Of a stretch of DNA of 64,000 bases, positions 30,799 through 42,909 are shown in pieces. The DNA is taken from NCBI GenBank assembly GCA_948567375.1, contig OX419758.1, positions 687,001 to 751,000 of the forward strand. Direction: 5' to 3'. Below the pieces are notes generated by a model. It was not told where the DNA came from and did no database searches. It saw only the letters and a list, made by a program, of their open reading frames with translations. Every line of letters begins with the position of its first letter. The first letter of the stretch is position 1. This DNA comes from Lunularia cruciata (lineage: Eukaryota > Streptophyta > Marchantiopsida > Lunulariales > Lunulariaceae). A program made the translations under genes and the position numbers.

Positions 30799-31504
30799 TT
30801 TGGTTGCTTGTTTACTTTAGGTGCAATATACTAGATTGATTCGGGGTTTATAAATACGTGATTCTGTCCAACTATTCTTATTATGTCAAGTTGAAAACGA
30901 TATTGGATCTTGATAGTAAATAGCCTAATACAGTCAGAAAGGGACAAGGAGGGAAGTTTTCAGCTGAAATTATTTTTCTTCACATTGGAGTTCATTCGGT
31001 GCAGAAACTGGACCATAACTGAATCTCGTCGTGCCAAATATATCGTACTGCCAAGTTCATTAGTTGGCAGGGTAAGCAAAAATAAATAAAATCAGATGTA
31101 TTGTTTTCCGCTTGGACAGCTCATTCTTAACTTAAGTGCCTGACTGACGGTTTGTTAACTGTTTTAAACGAGGGGAATACACTTCTTTCATTCTTTTTAC
31201 AATTTTTAACAGAAATAAAAATAGACGTAAAGACCCCGTGCACGTCTATCGTAACTTTGCGCTGACAACCTTGATTGAATGTGGAGGATAGGTGGGAAGG
31301 CACGACAATGTTACCACTTTCCATATTCTGATTCATTATTTTCCATCTTCTGATGCCATCCGACTATACATATACATAAACATTCTCGCCACCTCCTATC
31401 CTACACATTCAATTAATGTTGTCACTTCAAACTTATAGAATAACTTCCTGATATATATTATGAATCTCCTCATCGCTAATCGGGATGTGGATCTTACCGA
31501 TACT
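30799..31504. other. Intergenic stretch, nothing recognised
   Basis: AT-rich sequence with a short minus-strand frame (31127-31336, 69 codons) that shows no domain. No repeat partner was found in the window. Confidence 0.35.
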
Positions 31505-31585
31505 ATTGGGGCTTAGCCTCATTTACCGAATATGTCTTATCTTTGTTTGGGCTAGCTTGACAGGAATCTTCCCATCCTTCTTGTT
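31505..31585 (+). repeat. Dispersed motif ATTGGGGCTTAGCC, copy 2
   Basis: Second copy of the motif, with ATTGGGGCTTAGCCTCATTTA and CTTGACAGGAATCTTCCCAT. It is more diverged than copies 1 and 3. Confidence 0.6.
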
Positions 31586-32330
31586 ATCACACGTGTTAAT
31601 CTCTTGAACTCCTGAGCAGTTTCTTGTATTCGTCAGGTATTACTTATTGGTACGGTGGGGAGTTTAGTCGTAAGAAAGCGGGACGCGTGTGCGATAGACC
31701 CGCTATGCGGTTATTCAACTGAAAAGCTTCCGAATTGCGGGAACCATGCGTATTAACTAGAGAGCTTTGTAATATCCGCATTGTTGTGGTGGACATATAG
31801 TGTTTGCTATAGCACTATAGAGTGTATACTTGGCTTAGAGAGAGCATTCTTATGTTTTGCAGACGATATATGTCAGAGCAGGTTTATACTTGATCCGAGG
31901 TGATCAAGTGACAATAGAGAATGTAGTGGTTACGGATTTTATGGGGATACAGTATGGGAGGGAGTGATTACCCATCCCCCTAGATGGGTGGCAAATGTAA
32001 TCACAGCAGGTTGTAATGTTTTCAAGTATAGGGGCATGGAGTGATGTGACCTCTTTGTTACTCTAGCTTTGGAGTTATATGGAGCTATGGACAAGGTATT
32101 TGACTGCGCAAGAACTTATCATGTTAGGCGAGAAGGGTATCACTTTCACTATCATACTTTGTAATATATTTTAGATAACACATGTCCATTGTTCTACATA
32201 ATGCAGTGGCTAGTGCAATTCATAGGAGAGCAATTACATGAGGTGATGTTTTTCGGATATTCTAATTGTGTCTAGATCGGATGACTTGCATAGCTCAGAT
32301 CTCTTAGGTGCGGTCAGGCCGATAGTCTCT
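31586..32330. other. Intergenic stretch with remnants of uncertain origin
   Basis: No gene is called. Around 32050-32165 a plus-strand frame of about 37 codons (LFVTLALELYGAMDKVFDCA) is open but too short to assign; it could be a relic of an old coding repeat. Confidence 0.3.
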
Positions 32331-32404
32331 ATTGGGGCTTAGCCTCATGTTACCTGTTTTGTCTCTCCCTTGTAGAGCTTGACAGGGCCTTCCCATCCTT
32401 CGTT
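32331..32404 (+). repeat. Dispersed motif ATTGGGGCTTAGCC, copy 3
   Basis: Third copy, about 600 bp upstream of the terpene synthase start codon. Confidence 0.6.
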
Positions 32405-32440
32405 TTTACTATGCGATCGCCTCTCTTATCGTTGTGGTGG

Positions 32441-32800
32441 AAGGATTTCTTTCTTCGTCCTCGAAAGAAGTCGTTCATAATGACTCACCTAAATTCGGTT
32501 AGAGAACTACTCAATTTTGAAAGAGAGCTTTCTAATTTCGTAATAACTCAATAATGACTCAATAAATGGCTTAATTTAGGCCGCCCATCCCTTTCGACCA
32601 ATTTCGCGAGATTGCTTTCTAATTTTAGCATCGAAGGATTCCTTTCTTCGTCCTCGAAAGGAGTCCTTCATAATTACTCACTAATGACTCGATTGAGTTA
32701 GAGAACTACTCAATTTAGATAGAGAGCTTTCTAAATTAGTAATAACTCAATAATGGCTCAATTTAGGCCGCACGTCCCTTGACTGATCAATCTAGCAAGT
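32441..32800. repeat. Tandem duplication, period 193 bp, upstream of the terpene synthase
   Basis: Units start at 32441 and 32634 with AAGGATT, CTTTCTTCGTCCTCGAAAG, ...GAGAACTACTCAATTT... and GCTCAATTTAGGCCGC. The second is slightly shorter. Within each unit TAATAACTCAATAATG and similar phrases recur. It ends about 85 bp before the TATA box, so it may belong to the promoter. Confidence 0.75.
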
Positions 32801-32885
32801 CCCGGCTTCGAAATTATTTTCTAGAAAATAGAATTTAACGAGCGTCAAGGCTCTGTGCTCCTCTTAATGTCTTCGAGCTTTCTTG

Positions 32886-32893
32886 TATATATA
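32886..32893 (+). promoter_or_regulatory. Probable TATA box of the terpene synthase gene
   Basis: TATATATA lies about 120 bp before the ATG at 33010, in a less AT-rich setting, a usual distance for a plant gene with a short 5' untranslated region. Confidence 0.5.
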
Positions 32894-33009
32894 TGTTAGA
32901 GTTCTCATAGCAGTTACTAACAATTTGCAGTAGTCCATGCTTCCTCGAAGTTCTCACCAGTGTTTACCTACAATTTCAGTAGACTAAGCGTTTGTTTCGG
33001 CATTGTATC

Positions 33010-35000
33010 ATGGTCTCTGTGAAGAATCAGACGAACAGTATGGTCTCAACTGGCAATGTGGGGCATATTCAACCGCACAGGAACGTAGAGCCGGTGTACA
33101 AAGTTCCGGATTTCCAGCATGCCTACAAGAAACATCCTGCCCACCCCTTGACAGAATAATATAACGAGGAAACTCACAAGTTCTTGGCATCCCATCGCGT
33201 GGACCAGCAGCTTGGCCCAGAAAAGTGGAGTTCATTTTTGGCTGCCAAAACCCCTGAACTCGTGGGCTTCGTTCTCGTGGGCACGGAGCCGAAAGATCTT
33301 CTCTGGTGTTGCAAACTCATGGGTATCACATTAGCCATCGACACTGTGATGGACGAGAGTGAGTACAGTGACAGTCCAGATAAGTCTTGCGCTACAGTGT
33401 TGGATATGACCTTGCCACTGTTGTGGCATGCCCCCGACACCAAGCGTCTTCTGGAACATCTAGAGCCGATTTACGAGTGTATTACAACTGAAGAGTCACG
33501 AGCTCTTGTGGAGACATTTCATGAAAATCTAGCCCACGCCAGAAACAAAACCAAGTCATGTAAGTCTTACCCATTACAACTCACAACTAAGAGATGCAGA
33601 GCATATTCAGTATTATTCAGTATTATTGGTAATGTCAAGGTTTCAATCCGTGTACTTATTATTCAGGCAGCTGGTACTGAGGCTTCGTGACGGTCAAATT
33701 TAGAAATTCAACATTTGCAAAATACTTACGTCCTTGGATTTCTAAATCTCAGTGATGGACATCCCGATGGTGCCTCTTGCATCGGCATTCCGCGAGCTTT
33801 GGATCCAGTACTGCGAGGTTGTTCCAGTTGAATTCCTACCCCGCCAAGCTGACGTCATCCAAGATTACATAATGGGATTTGTCTGGGAAGCAAAGAACCG
33901 TAAGGCAGGAACTCAGATCCACAGTGTGGCGGAGTACGTGCCCATCCGTAGACTGTCTGCGGGTGTCCTCCCTTTTATTGTAAGTCTCCACTACTTTAAC
34001 TTCGGAAGCTACCGTACAGTCCCATAGTCGGCCTACCGAGTAGATTTCTAAACCCAGACGCACACCACTAGTTTCATTGTTGATGGTTTCTTTGTAAGCT
34101 TATAGATTCGGAACGTCGAATAGATACGACTCTATGTTCTGGTACTACTTCCTTGTTTTCAAATTCCAAATGTACATCTCTGAGGAGTACCAAAGGACGT
34201 AGGTTCGCACATACTTTACGACTTAAACACGACAAGCGTCATCCTTTTCGACTTATACCAGAGTGCAAAGTAACTGTGCGTTTGTTTTCACAATCTCGAG
34301 CTGTCTTATAGACGAAGCAAGCAATTGATTAAATTCTGGACCTGCCTTAGTATAACAACCAACAAGCCTCCTTGACACACGGTTCGTCGTGTTGCAAAAG
34401 TACAGATATTATCAGACATGTTGATTGCTGGGAGGGAAGATCCAATTCCTCAAATTCCCAACAGTCTTTTTTACGGGACAGAGATGCAGAGCCTTCTGCT
34501 CGCAATCAACGACATATTAGGGTGGCTTAATGACATTTCATCATTCTACAAGGTATTGTTGATCAACTTAGATCAAAATTGGCTTTCTCTGCATCAAAAT
34601 TTACTGCAGAACTCGTTTCTTGAAGTCATTTGGTTTGGAACACTTATTCAGCTTTCCAAAAGTATATGACCGAGACCTTATGCCCGAGTTTGGTTCCGGC
34701 ACTCAGCAGGAAGTCATAGTTGCTGAGGATGGCCACAACTTGGTCAAAGTACTATGCGAGGAACGCAACTGCGCTACTTACAATGAAGCCGGACAGCTGG
34801 CGCTCCAACTAATGCATGACAGGATTGCTGATATGGAGCGAGCTTATGTACAACTAAAGGCTATATCTTCTCCTGAATACCACCCTGCAATCGAACGCTA
34901 TATGGAATCATGCAGAAACTCGATATCTGGAAGTCACCAGTGGCTTCTGATCAGTACTCGTTACCAGATGACCGACAGTGGTACAAGAGTGACAATGTGA
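33010..35000 (+). CDS. Microbial-type terpene synthase-like gene, four exons, one in-frame stop
   Basis: Exons: 33010-33559, 33753-33979, 34406-34552, 34710-35000. All three introns have GT...AG ends (GTAAGT, GTAAGT, GTATTG donors) and the phases agree. The model gives 404 residues. Class I motifs are present: an Asp-rich motif DTVMDE (residues 111-116) and a full NSE triad, N301, S305 and E309. E309 is the first codon of exon 4, which supports that splice. HQW at 384-386 and RY at 392-393 match the family C-terminus. Such enzymes ionise prenyl diphosphates to make mono- or sesquiterpenes, usually in the cytosol. A TAA at 33157-33159 (codon 50, where GAA would fit) interrupts exon 1; the next Met lies just before the first motif. 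Either a recent pseudogene, a base-call error, or an unseen upstream splice form. Confidence 0.85.
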
Positions 35001-35413
35001 ACGCTTTGGTTGATATTGCGTACCCTGAAATGGAATACCTGAAACGGATTTGAAGGTAAATCTGTCTGGTGGCCGCGTTTTTAGATGCACGTTCAGAGAG
35101 ATGTGATAATATCATAAGTCTATCTACTATATTTCGAATGGGAATTCCAATGATGTGAATTGTTCGAAATTTCAAATATATTTACCTACATTATGATAGA
35201 CTTGTATAGTTACAGTACAAAGGCGAATTACTACAAAGATGGACTTACTAGTACCCTAAATCTAGCACCTAGACTTAATGTCCAAAAGACCTTACAGTAC
35301 CCTAATGCTTGACGCCACGTCAAGCATTAGTCCATTAGACCGTGTTTGTACACCGATTCTCCAATAATGCTTGACGTGGCTTTCCGTTATTTTGTATTGG
35401 TACAACAATTCTC
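35001..35413. other. 3' flank of the terpene synthase gene with a hairpin
   Basis: This non-coding stretch probably holds the 3' untranslated region. At 35304-35328 lies a perfect hairpin (arms AATGCTTGACG and CGTCAAGCATT, loop CCA), and AATGCTTGACGTGG recurs near 35364. The hairpin lacks a U-tract and could be the end of a small foldback element. Confidence 0.5.
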
Positions 35414-35631
35414 AAACCACTAGACTTTGTTATTATAAATGTGTGTTGTAATGTGAAGTACCAAAATCAACGCAGATGATCATGACTCATTCCAAATATT
35501 GTGGTTAGTCAGAGAAGCAAATAAACCACTAGACTTTGTTCTTATAAATGTGTGTTGTAATGTGGAGTACCATAATCAACGCAAATGATCATAACTCATT
35601 CCAAATATTGTAGTTAGTCAAAGAAGCAAAT
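35414..35631. repeat. 109-bp tandem duplication
   Basis: Units 35414-35522 and 35523-35631 both start AAACCACTAGACTTTGTT and end GAAGCAAAT, and differ at about ten positions. No coding meaning is seen. Confidence 0.85.
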
Positions 35632-35934
35632 AAATCTTTTGATGTTCTATCTCATATAACATTCGAGTGCCTAAATTTTAGACTTGAAATTCCCAAGAGC
35701 AATAAGCAAAATATTCATCATCAATTCCAAATTTATGTAATCTTCTTATTAATTGACCTTAATTTTGCAATCTCTCTACTGAATTCAAGGGAAAGTGTGC
35801 TATGGAGAGTGTGATCAAGTGCAATTTTGCCAAGGTAAAATCTTTACACAGTCCTCCAATATTAAGTTTGACTAAAAGTTAGCTTTTGGTCAAACTTTAT
35901 GTGACAAACAAATGTTTACATATTAATAATGTAA
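35632..35934. other. AT-rich joint between gene flank and retroelement
   Basis: Nothing recognised. The D-family element begins at about 35935. Confidence 0.4.
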
Positions 35935-38468
35935 TCAAATAGAATCAAACAATATTACCCAATCATCTTCTAGGAAGAGCTCCATCTTCTTCTTGCCTTG
36001 CCTCTTGTCATAGCTCTTCTTTTGTTTCCTTGGGGCTTGCTCCACTTGAACCATAGTAACTGCTCTTGCCTCCTCCAATTCCATGAGTTGATCCTTCTTT
36101 GACTTTGGTGCATCATCTCCTTGTGCTCTCTTCAATCTCGTATGAATGCTTTGGAAGATAGGAATATCAAAGTCAATAGGTAAGGTAAACTAAATATCAT
36201 ATACCAAATTAAATGGAGAATATCTGTGGAAGTCCATGGTTGTCCTATACTCCCACAAACCACATGAATCCTTTTTTCCCAATGATGTTTAGTTCAGTTC
36301 CTCCATTTCTGCATCTTTAGCAAACATCATGCACAAGGTCTGATTGGTTCTCTTTGCCAAGCCATCAGAGTTTGGCTTATAGGATTTAGTTACTCTATGT
36401 GTGATAGAGAAATATTGTAGCATGGTTGTAGTGATGCTCCTTGTAAACTCTCCATCTCTATCAGAAACTAACTCCAAAGGGTATCCAAACCTAGTGATAA
36501 TGCATTCATAAAGAAATCTACCAACTTCATATTTGTTCTTGTCCCTCAATGGACTAGCCTCAACCCACTTGGTAAGGTAATCAATAGCTACCACTAGGTA
36601 CCAATTTTTCCTTGGGGTTCTATTGAGAGGACCTACAAAGTCAACTCCCCACTTCTCAAAAGGTCATAATAATGGAATTGATCTAAAAGGGGGAGTGGAA
36701 GTAGACTTTCTAGCAAAAGCTTGACAAACATGACAAGTTTTGCAATAATCAAGTCAATCCTTGGAAATCCCTCTCCAATGGTTACATGCATCTAGAATCT
36801 TGAAAGCAGTCACATTTCTTGCAAAGTGTCACCCACACACTAAACCCTCATGAAACTCCTTTATGAGTAAGATAGATTCTTCCTTATCCACTGCTCTTTG
36901 AAGTAGACCATCCGCTCCTTGGCAAAAAAAGAATATCCTTCACCATTGCATAAGGTCTAGATCTTGATGCAAGAGCCTTGATCCATGACAATGTTGGCTT
37001 TCACTCCAATCAAGTAGTGTCTAAACTTCTTGAGACCAAAGATCACTACCAAACCTTTTCTCTCTATGACTGAGTACTTCTTTTTTGCTGAAACCATCTG
37101 TCTACTAGCATAAACTATTGGATGATCATGCCCATCTTGGTCTAATTGACTATGAGTGCATCTAATAGCTAAATTGGAAGCATATGTGTAGAGTATGAAT
37201 GGCTTACTCCAATCAAGTTTAGCAAGAATTGGAGCTACAACAAGGGATTGCTTGAGCTACTCAAAAGCTTTGAGAGCCTCCTTGTCCTCCAAAATCACCA
37301 TGTATTCTACATCCTTCTTCATGTAGATGGTCAATGCATAAGTTGTGTTGGAAAATGAAAAAATGAACCTCTTATAATACCCAACCATCCCAAGAATTGA
37401 TGCAACTTTGTCCAGCTTGAAGGGAATGGAAGGTCTTAGATTTTCTTGACCTTCTCAAGATCAACTACTATTCCATCCTTGGAGATGATGTGCCCCAAAG
37501 TAGACCTTCTTCACAACCAAAAATGCATTTCTTTGGGTTAATTGATACATTTGCTTCATCCAATCATTGCAAGACCTTGATTATGTGCTCAAAGTGCTCC
37601 TCCTTGCTCCCATAGACACAAAAGTCATCAATGAAGTCTCTCACAAATTTTCCCAATTGAAGGTTCAAACACCTTATTCTTGAATAGTTGGAATGTGCCT
37701 CTAGCATTGTAAAGCCCAAAAGGCATGATCTTGAAAGCATAAGTCTCCAAGGTGTGGTGAATGTGGTGAGTTGGTGATGCCATGCTCACCACAGATGTTG
37801 AAGGTCTAGAGGGTATCATACCCAACTTCTTCATCAACCTCTCTGACATGACATTCACTATAGAGCCTCCATCAACAAGTGCATCCTTGATGTTGTGACT
37901 ATTCACTCTCACATCAATCTTGGAGGCATATTCACAAGTCCCCCATGGTGCTAGTTTGGCATCCACCACCCTCATCGATACTTGAGCTTTAGCTTTCTTC
38001 TTCTTCTTGCTCCTTGTAGAACTCAAACCACCTCTAAGCTCCTTTCTCAAGGTAGGATTCAAAGTGATCAGTTGGCCCACTGTGATGTTAGCCTTGTGAC
38101 TACTAACATCCTCCAACACATTCTAGTTCCATTGTTGCTTTGAGATCAAGAAGTCCTCCATCCACAACTTCTTCCTTGGAGTCTTTGTTCTTGATGGTGT
38201 TGAAGTGCTAGTGCAAGTGCTTCGTGTAGGCATAAGAGTTTTCTTACTAGGAGAAAATCCTTGAGAAAAGTGTACATCCTCTACAAAATGAGCTCTCTTT
38301 TCCCAAAAGCTCCAAATTAAGACCTTTGGAGTTTGAGCACTCTCCCTTCTCATACTCTCTCTCAACCACATCTATGGATGCTATCTACTTACCTTTGTTT
38401 GGATTAGGAGCCACTTGGGTTTCACTACCTCCCTTTTTTCCTCTATTGGCTCCCTTGTAACCTCTTCC

Positions 38469-38900
38469 TCCATTGTAAAAGACCAAAACCGAGGAGAGAA
38501 ATAGGAGAATGGAAGCTCACATTGGGACACTTGAATGAGGGAAAACTCCGAATCCTAGCATGAGCTTCGGCCTTGGTATTTATAGGTAGCATACAAGACC
38601 CTTGAAGCTTCTCAAGAAGTTTCCTTGAGCCGCTTTCTTGGAGTGCAAGCCAAGTTAACTAGGAAGCTTCTCAAGAAGCTTCCTTCTAGAAGCCGCCTAC
38701 TTGGCGTGCAAGCTAAGCTAGTTAGAAGCTTCTAGAAGCTTCCTTCTAGAAGCTACCTGCTTAGGGCGCAAGTTAGCTAGTTGGGAAGCTTCCTAAGAAG
38801 CTTCTTAGATGCTTCTAGAATATTCTAGGCTATTTTGTCTTATTCTCTACTTCGTAAGCCCGACTAACTTCGTCACTAAACTCCATATTGTTACATCCAT
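38469..38900 (-). mobile_element. Solo LTR of element B, with TCCAT duplication
   Basis: LTR 38474-38895 (422 bp) is flanked by TCCAT on both sides (38469-38473 and 38896-38900). It is almost identical to the LTRs of the full B element and keeps its TATA box and heat-shock-like elements. It sits in the gag of the D element. Confidence 0.93.
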
Positions 38901-38985
38901 GGTAAGTGGAATTTGGGCAATTCCTTTGGATATGACTTCTTCCTTCACAACCAAAACAATTTCTATCATTGAAAATTTTGGTTGG

Positions 38986-41476
38986 TGTGGTGCACACATT
39001 TTTTGTTTTTTTTTTAAATAGAGAAGAAGAAGTGTATAGAGGAGTCGGATTGCGCCTATATGGCCAAAGAAGGCAAAGAAAAGAGTCTTTAGGAGGAAAC
39101 CCAAGGTAAAGTGACTTTGGGTCATAAGGCAAAGTACTTGGATATGCCTTGTCAGCATACAACCCAAAGTAAGGAGTCTTTGTATTGGGGGAGCTCAACC
39201 CGAGGTGAAGACAGTGTAACAACCTTTTGTCGGGGCAAGAAATTCAAGAAGGGACCATTCAAAACCAGCAGCCCATATGCATGAAGTACAATTGACAGTG
39301 ACAGGCGCATGCAAGAGGTGTGATTTCTTGGTAGAAACTCAAATTGAAGAGAGACAAAGAAAGCGCGACTCTATACAAATCGGGCTAACAACAAAGCAAC
39401 GTCAAGCAATTTTCCTTTGTCGTTGAGAAGTTGACCTGCAGGTGATCATGGGAAGGGAAATAGAGTTGAAGACTCACTAGTGTGTAGAGGAGAATTCAAG
39501 AGAGTGAAACCAAGAGACAATGAGAAAGCAGGAGTGATGGAGTGGAGTACCTTTGGGAGATCGTGTGTCCATTGTTGGTGAAGTTGGAGCACAAGAAGAA
39601 GGAGATGCATTAGACATGTCTAGAGGTGAAGATTGTCTTGCAGGTATTGGCAAAATTAGAAGAAGAGAACTTGGAGTTGAAGAAGAGTATAACCCGAGGC
39701 AAGGGAGAAAGGGAAGTACTGCGAGGGGAGGCAATAGTGCAAAATCAAGTGATTGAAGACTTGAAGAGAGAAGAGAGGTATCGAGAGGAACTTGTGAAGA
39801 AGAGTGACATAGCAAGGGAAAGACAAGTAGCAGAGTATGAAATCTTGAAGCAACAGTTTGCTGATTCAAGATTAGAAATTATCCATGTTATGGTGAGGGT
39901 AGCAGAGAAGGAACAAGAACTCGATAGAGTGATGGAGAGTGAAGAGAAGAAGAAGAGAAGAAGCAACTATGGCAGCGGGAGTTGACAGTAAGACATAGGG
40001 AAGAAGAGAGATTACAAGAGTTTCTTTGTAATCAAGAGGAGAAGATTGAGCAGAAGGAGAAGGAGAAAGAAATAGTGAAAGCCGAGTTCGAGGTGGAATT
40101 GGCAATGTATAGAGAAGATTGGCTTGCAGATCAGGAATGGGAAAGGAAGATGCGATTGGAGCCATTGAAGGAGATTGTCCTCAAAATGAACACAATGTTA
40201 AGTACAAAGGCCAACACTTGGATTGAAGAGACGAGGCTGCATGAGTTGAAGTTGTTGGTGCAGGAGACGAGGAGGAGATAGGAAAAAGACACAAATTTGA
40301 ACGCGCTGTTAATAAGTCTCATGACTCATGTAGATAGGAATATATTAGAGGTAGAAGATAATACTACAATTAGATTAGACTTAGTGAAATTGGAGATAGA
40401 TAAACTTTGGAAAGATGTTAGAGCCAAACCCAAAGTCGATGAAGTTAGATAGGAGTGCAGATGTCTTTGGAGTTACCATTGGGAACAATAGAGAAGAGTG
40501 GGTTGGGAGATAAGAAGTTAGATAGATTACCCACTAGTGAGATTTCAGATTAGGAAAGAGGATTGTTAGAACTGGTAGAAGATGTAGGAGATCTGAAACT
40601 TGAGGACAGAATATTAGGAAGTAAAGTTACTTTGGGTTTGGGTTTGAAAGCCAAAGAAGAAGTAGACATCAAATCGGATTAGCAACCGATTTGAGATTTG
40701 AATAGGCAGATATGAAGAGGTGCATTGTCATTTTGGATCTGCAGGTTTGTAGAATCATTAGGAAGAGGTACATTAGGAAGATAATTGTCGTTTGCTTCAC
40801 TATTTAAGAGTGGCACTTGCAGCAAATTGTTGTTCAGTGCTCATAATTCTGAGAATAGATAAAGCAAAGTGCTGTGAAGTAGTGCTCGTCGCTTAAGCTT
40901 AATTCCAAGTATCAACTTTGCAATTGTGTTTGTGAGTGTGTGAAGAAATTCAAAGTGCAAGTCTGTGTGCTTGTTGGATGTTGGATTCCGTAGCCTTGAT
41001 CTTCATTCTGTGTGTTTGATCCTAAGTGAAGTGCAATCAAAGCAATGCCTTGACAGATCTAAGAGGAATTGTAGTGTTGGTAGTATTCTACATTTGTGAG
41101 TGCAGTGTGAAGTTGATGTGAAGCAATTTCAATCAAGGAAGTTGTGCCTTTAGTGGAGGGGTGGAACACAATACTGAGGCAAAGTTGTTTTGCAATGAAG
41201 TGCCATATTTGGGAGAGCTTGAATCATCACAATCAAGATTGTTTGGAAAGATTTGATGGAGTTGTGATTAAGGAGTGTTACTTTGTGGCAAGATTGCGAA
41301 TCTATGCTTGTTACTCTCTTTTGGGTGTGGTTTCTACTTGAGAGATTAAAGACGCAACCAAGAAGAACTACATTGTTACTTTGACTTCATAGTTGACCAA
41401 TTCTGACTTGTGTCTCAGCGGCAACAAACTTTACTTACCTGATTACCGCAATAGTGATATTTGCCGGGTTGTCACA
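38986..41476 (+). mobile_element. Family A element, internally shortened (2.5 kb)
   Basis: Ends TGTGGTGCACACA and GGGTTGTCACA; TTGG flanks both sides (GTTGG on the left, ATTGG on the right). It keeps the 5' end, the coiled-coil part of the protein (about 39540-40450) and the whole 3' end, but the middle, with the conserved N-terminal domain, is missing. Again no terminal direct repeats and no pol. Broken. Confidence 0.85.
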
Positions 41477-42909
41477 ATTGGTTGGCCTCCTTTATATGGA
41501 TAACTTCTATAACTCCTATGCATTCTCCCTACATTCTGATCCACACCTCTCTTCTCCCCTAGTTGCACTACATTAATCTTGAGATCTACAAGTTGTTTTG
41601 TGATGGTTTGAAGTGGATCTTTTGGTAGAGGTGCAAGAACTGAAGTAACTATTACTTGTGGTGCAACCCTTTTCACCAAAAGATCAAAAGTTCCACCATA
41701 CTTGTAGGCTTCAGGAGAATGCACAACCTCCTTCACCACCAAATCACACTCATCTCCTTCCAAAACTCTCTTCCATATGAATTACAATCTTGATAGCTTC
41801 AACCTTGGAAGAAGATTTTTGATATCTCACATTTCTTTTAATCTGTGGTCTCAATGCTCACACAAAATTCTTGGTGAGCATGGCTCCTATGCTAATCATA
41901 GTAGTCTCCACATCATTCTCACTCTTCCTCAATGTCATTCAAATTCTGGACTCTAACTTCTCCACTCTTTCTACATAGACTTTCACTTTCTCTCCTTTTA
42001 CTTGTTTGAGAAAGGTTACCTCACTCATCAATCTCTCATAACTCACATCTAGAAGAAAGTTCTTAATGAGTGCCAAAGTCAAACTCTCCCAAGTCTCTTT
42101 TTTCTATCTCTCTTTTGGTATTCTGACTCATACCATATGAGAGCTCCATCCTCAAATAAATTTGATAATAAAGAGACCCATTCATTCTTCCTCCTCTCAT
42201 TGTTTCATATGAAAGCTCTCTTGAAGTCTTTCACAAAGGCCTCTACATCTTCTCTATCCTTTCCAAAGAAAAATTGGAAGTTCCCCATCTTAACCCCTCA
42301 CTATCTTTCTCTTTTCTCTCAATCCTTTTTTTCCTTTCTCTCATTCTATAACCAATAGAGTCTATACATGACTGATATCATTTGACAGTAATCTACCCTA
42401 GGAAACACAAAAGGTAAAGGTTACTCCAAGATTTCTATAACAACATCAAATCCTAGAGTACATAGAGTCAAACCCTCATGGATAGTTTATCTATAAGTTG
42501 AAAGATTATCTCCATCATTAATCTTGAGAACTAGCTACACAATATAGTAAAGGTGATAGTTTCTCTATAGCTATACTAAGATTGTCTTCAAGATCTTTCA
42601 CCAAAGTCTCCAAAAGTGCTATCAATTCACTTCACTCATGCCCTTTGGAAGTCCTTCCACTCCACAAACCTCACATAACTCCTTGGTAAAGAAGGTCCAA
42701 CATACAACCCAAAGTCAAGTAAGCCTTCCTTTCCCCTCAATCTTATTCTAATCTCTCTTTTTTAGATGATGGATTATGAACAAAGAGTTTCAACTTGGAA
42801 ATATGAAAGATAGGGTAGGTATGCATATGATAAGGTAAAGAAGGTTGATAAGCAACATGAGAAATGATTTGGGTGACATCAAAGGGTCTTATCCAATAAG
42901 GAGCAAGTT

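Larger units (their letters stand above)
35935..42690 (-). mobile_element. Family D (Tat/Athila-like) Gypsy element, truncated and twice interrupted
   Basis: In the sense direction (leftwards): leader, gag start (MGNFQFFFGKDREDVEAFVK near 42288), gag to 41477, insertion of an A element (38986-41476), gag zinc knuckle (CFGCEGRSHIQRNC, about 38930-38970), insertion of a solo B LTR (38474-38895), protease (VDGGSIVNVMSERL, about 37860), a shortened reverse transcriptase (about 37450-37750), RNase H (about 36990-37340) and integrase (about 36290-36850; IDYLTKWVEA, FGYPLELVSDRDGEF). Neither LTR is present. The leftward end meets the flank of the terpene synthase gene. Worn, with many breaks. Confidence 0.8.

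Noticed and set aside
32050-32165. Short open frame with VFD and YHVRREGYHFHYH wording
   Set aside because: Too short and without a recognisable family; left as unassigned.
34418-34669. Single reading frame running past 34552 into the intron of the terpene synthase
   Set aside because: The GT at 34553 and the AG before 34710 restore the NSE motif glutamate exactly, so the read-through frame is intronic.
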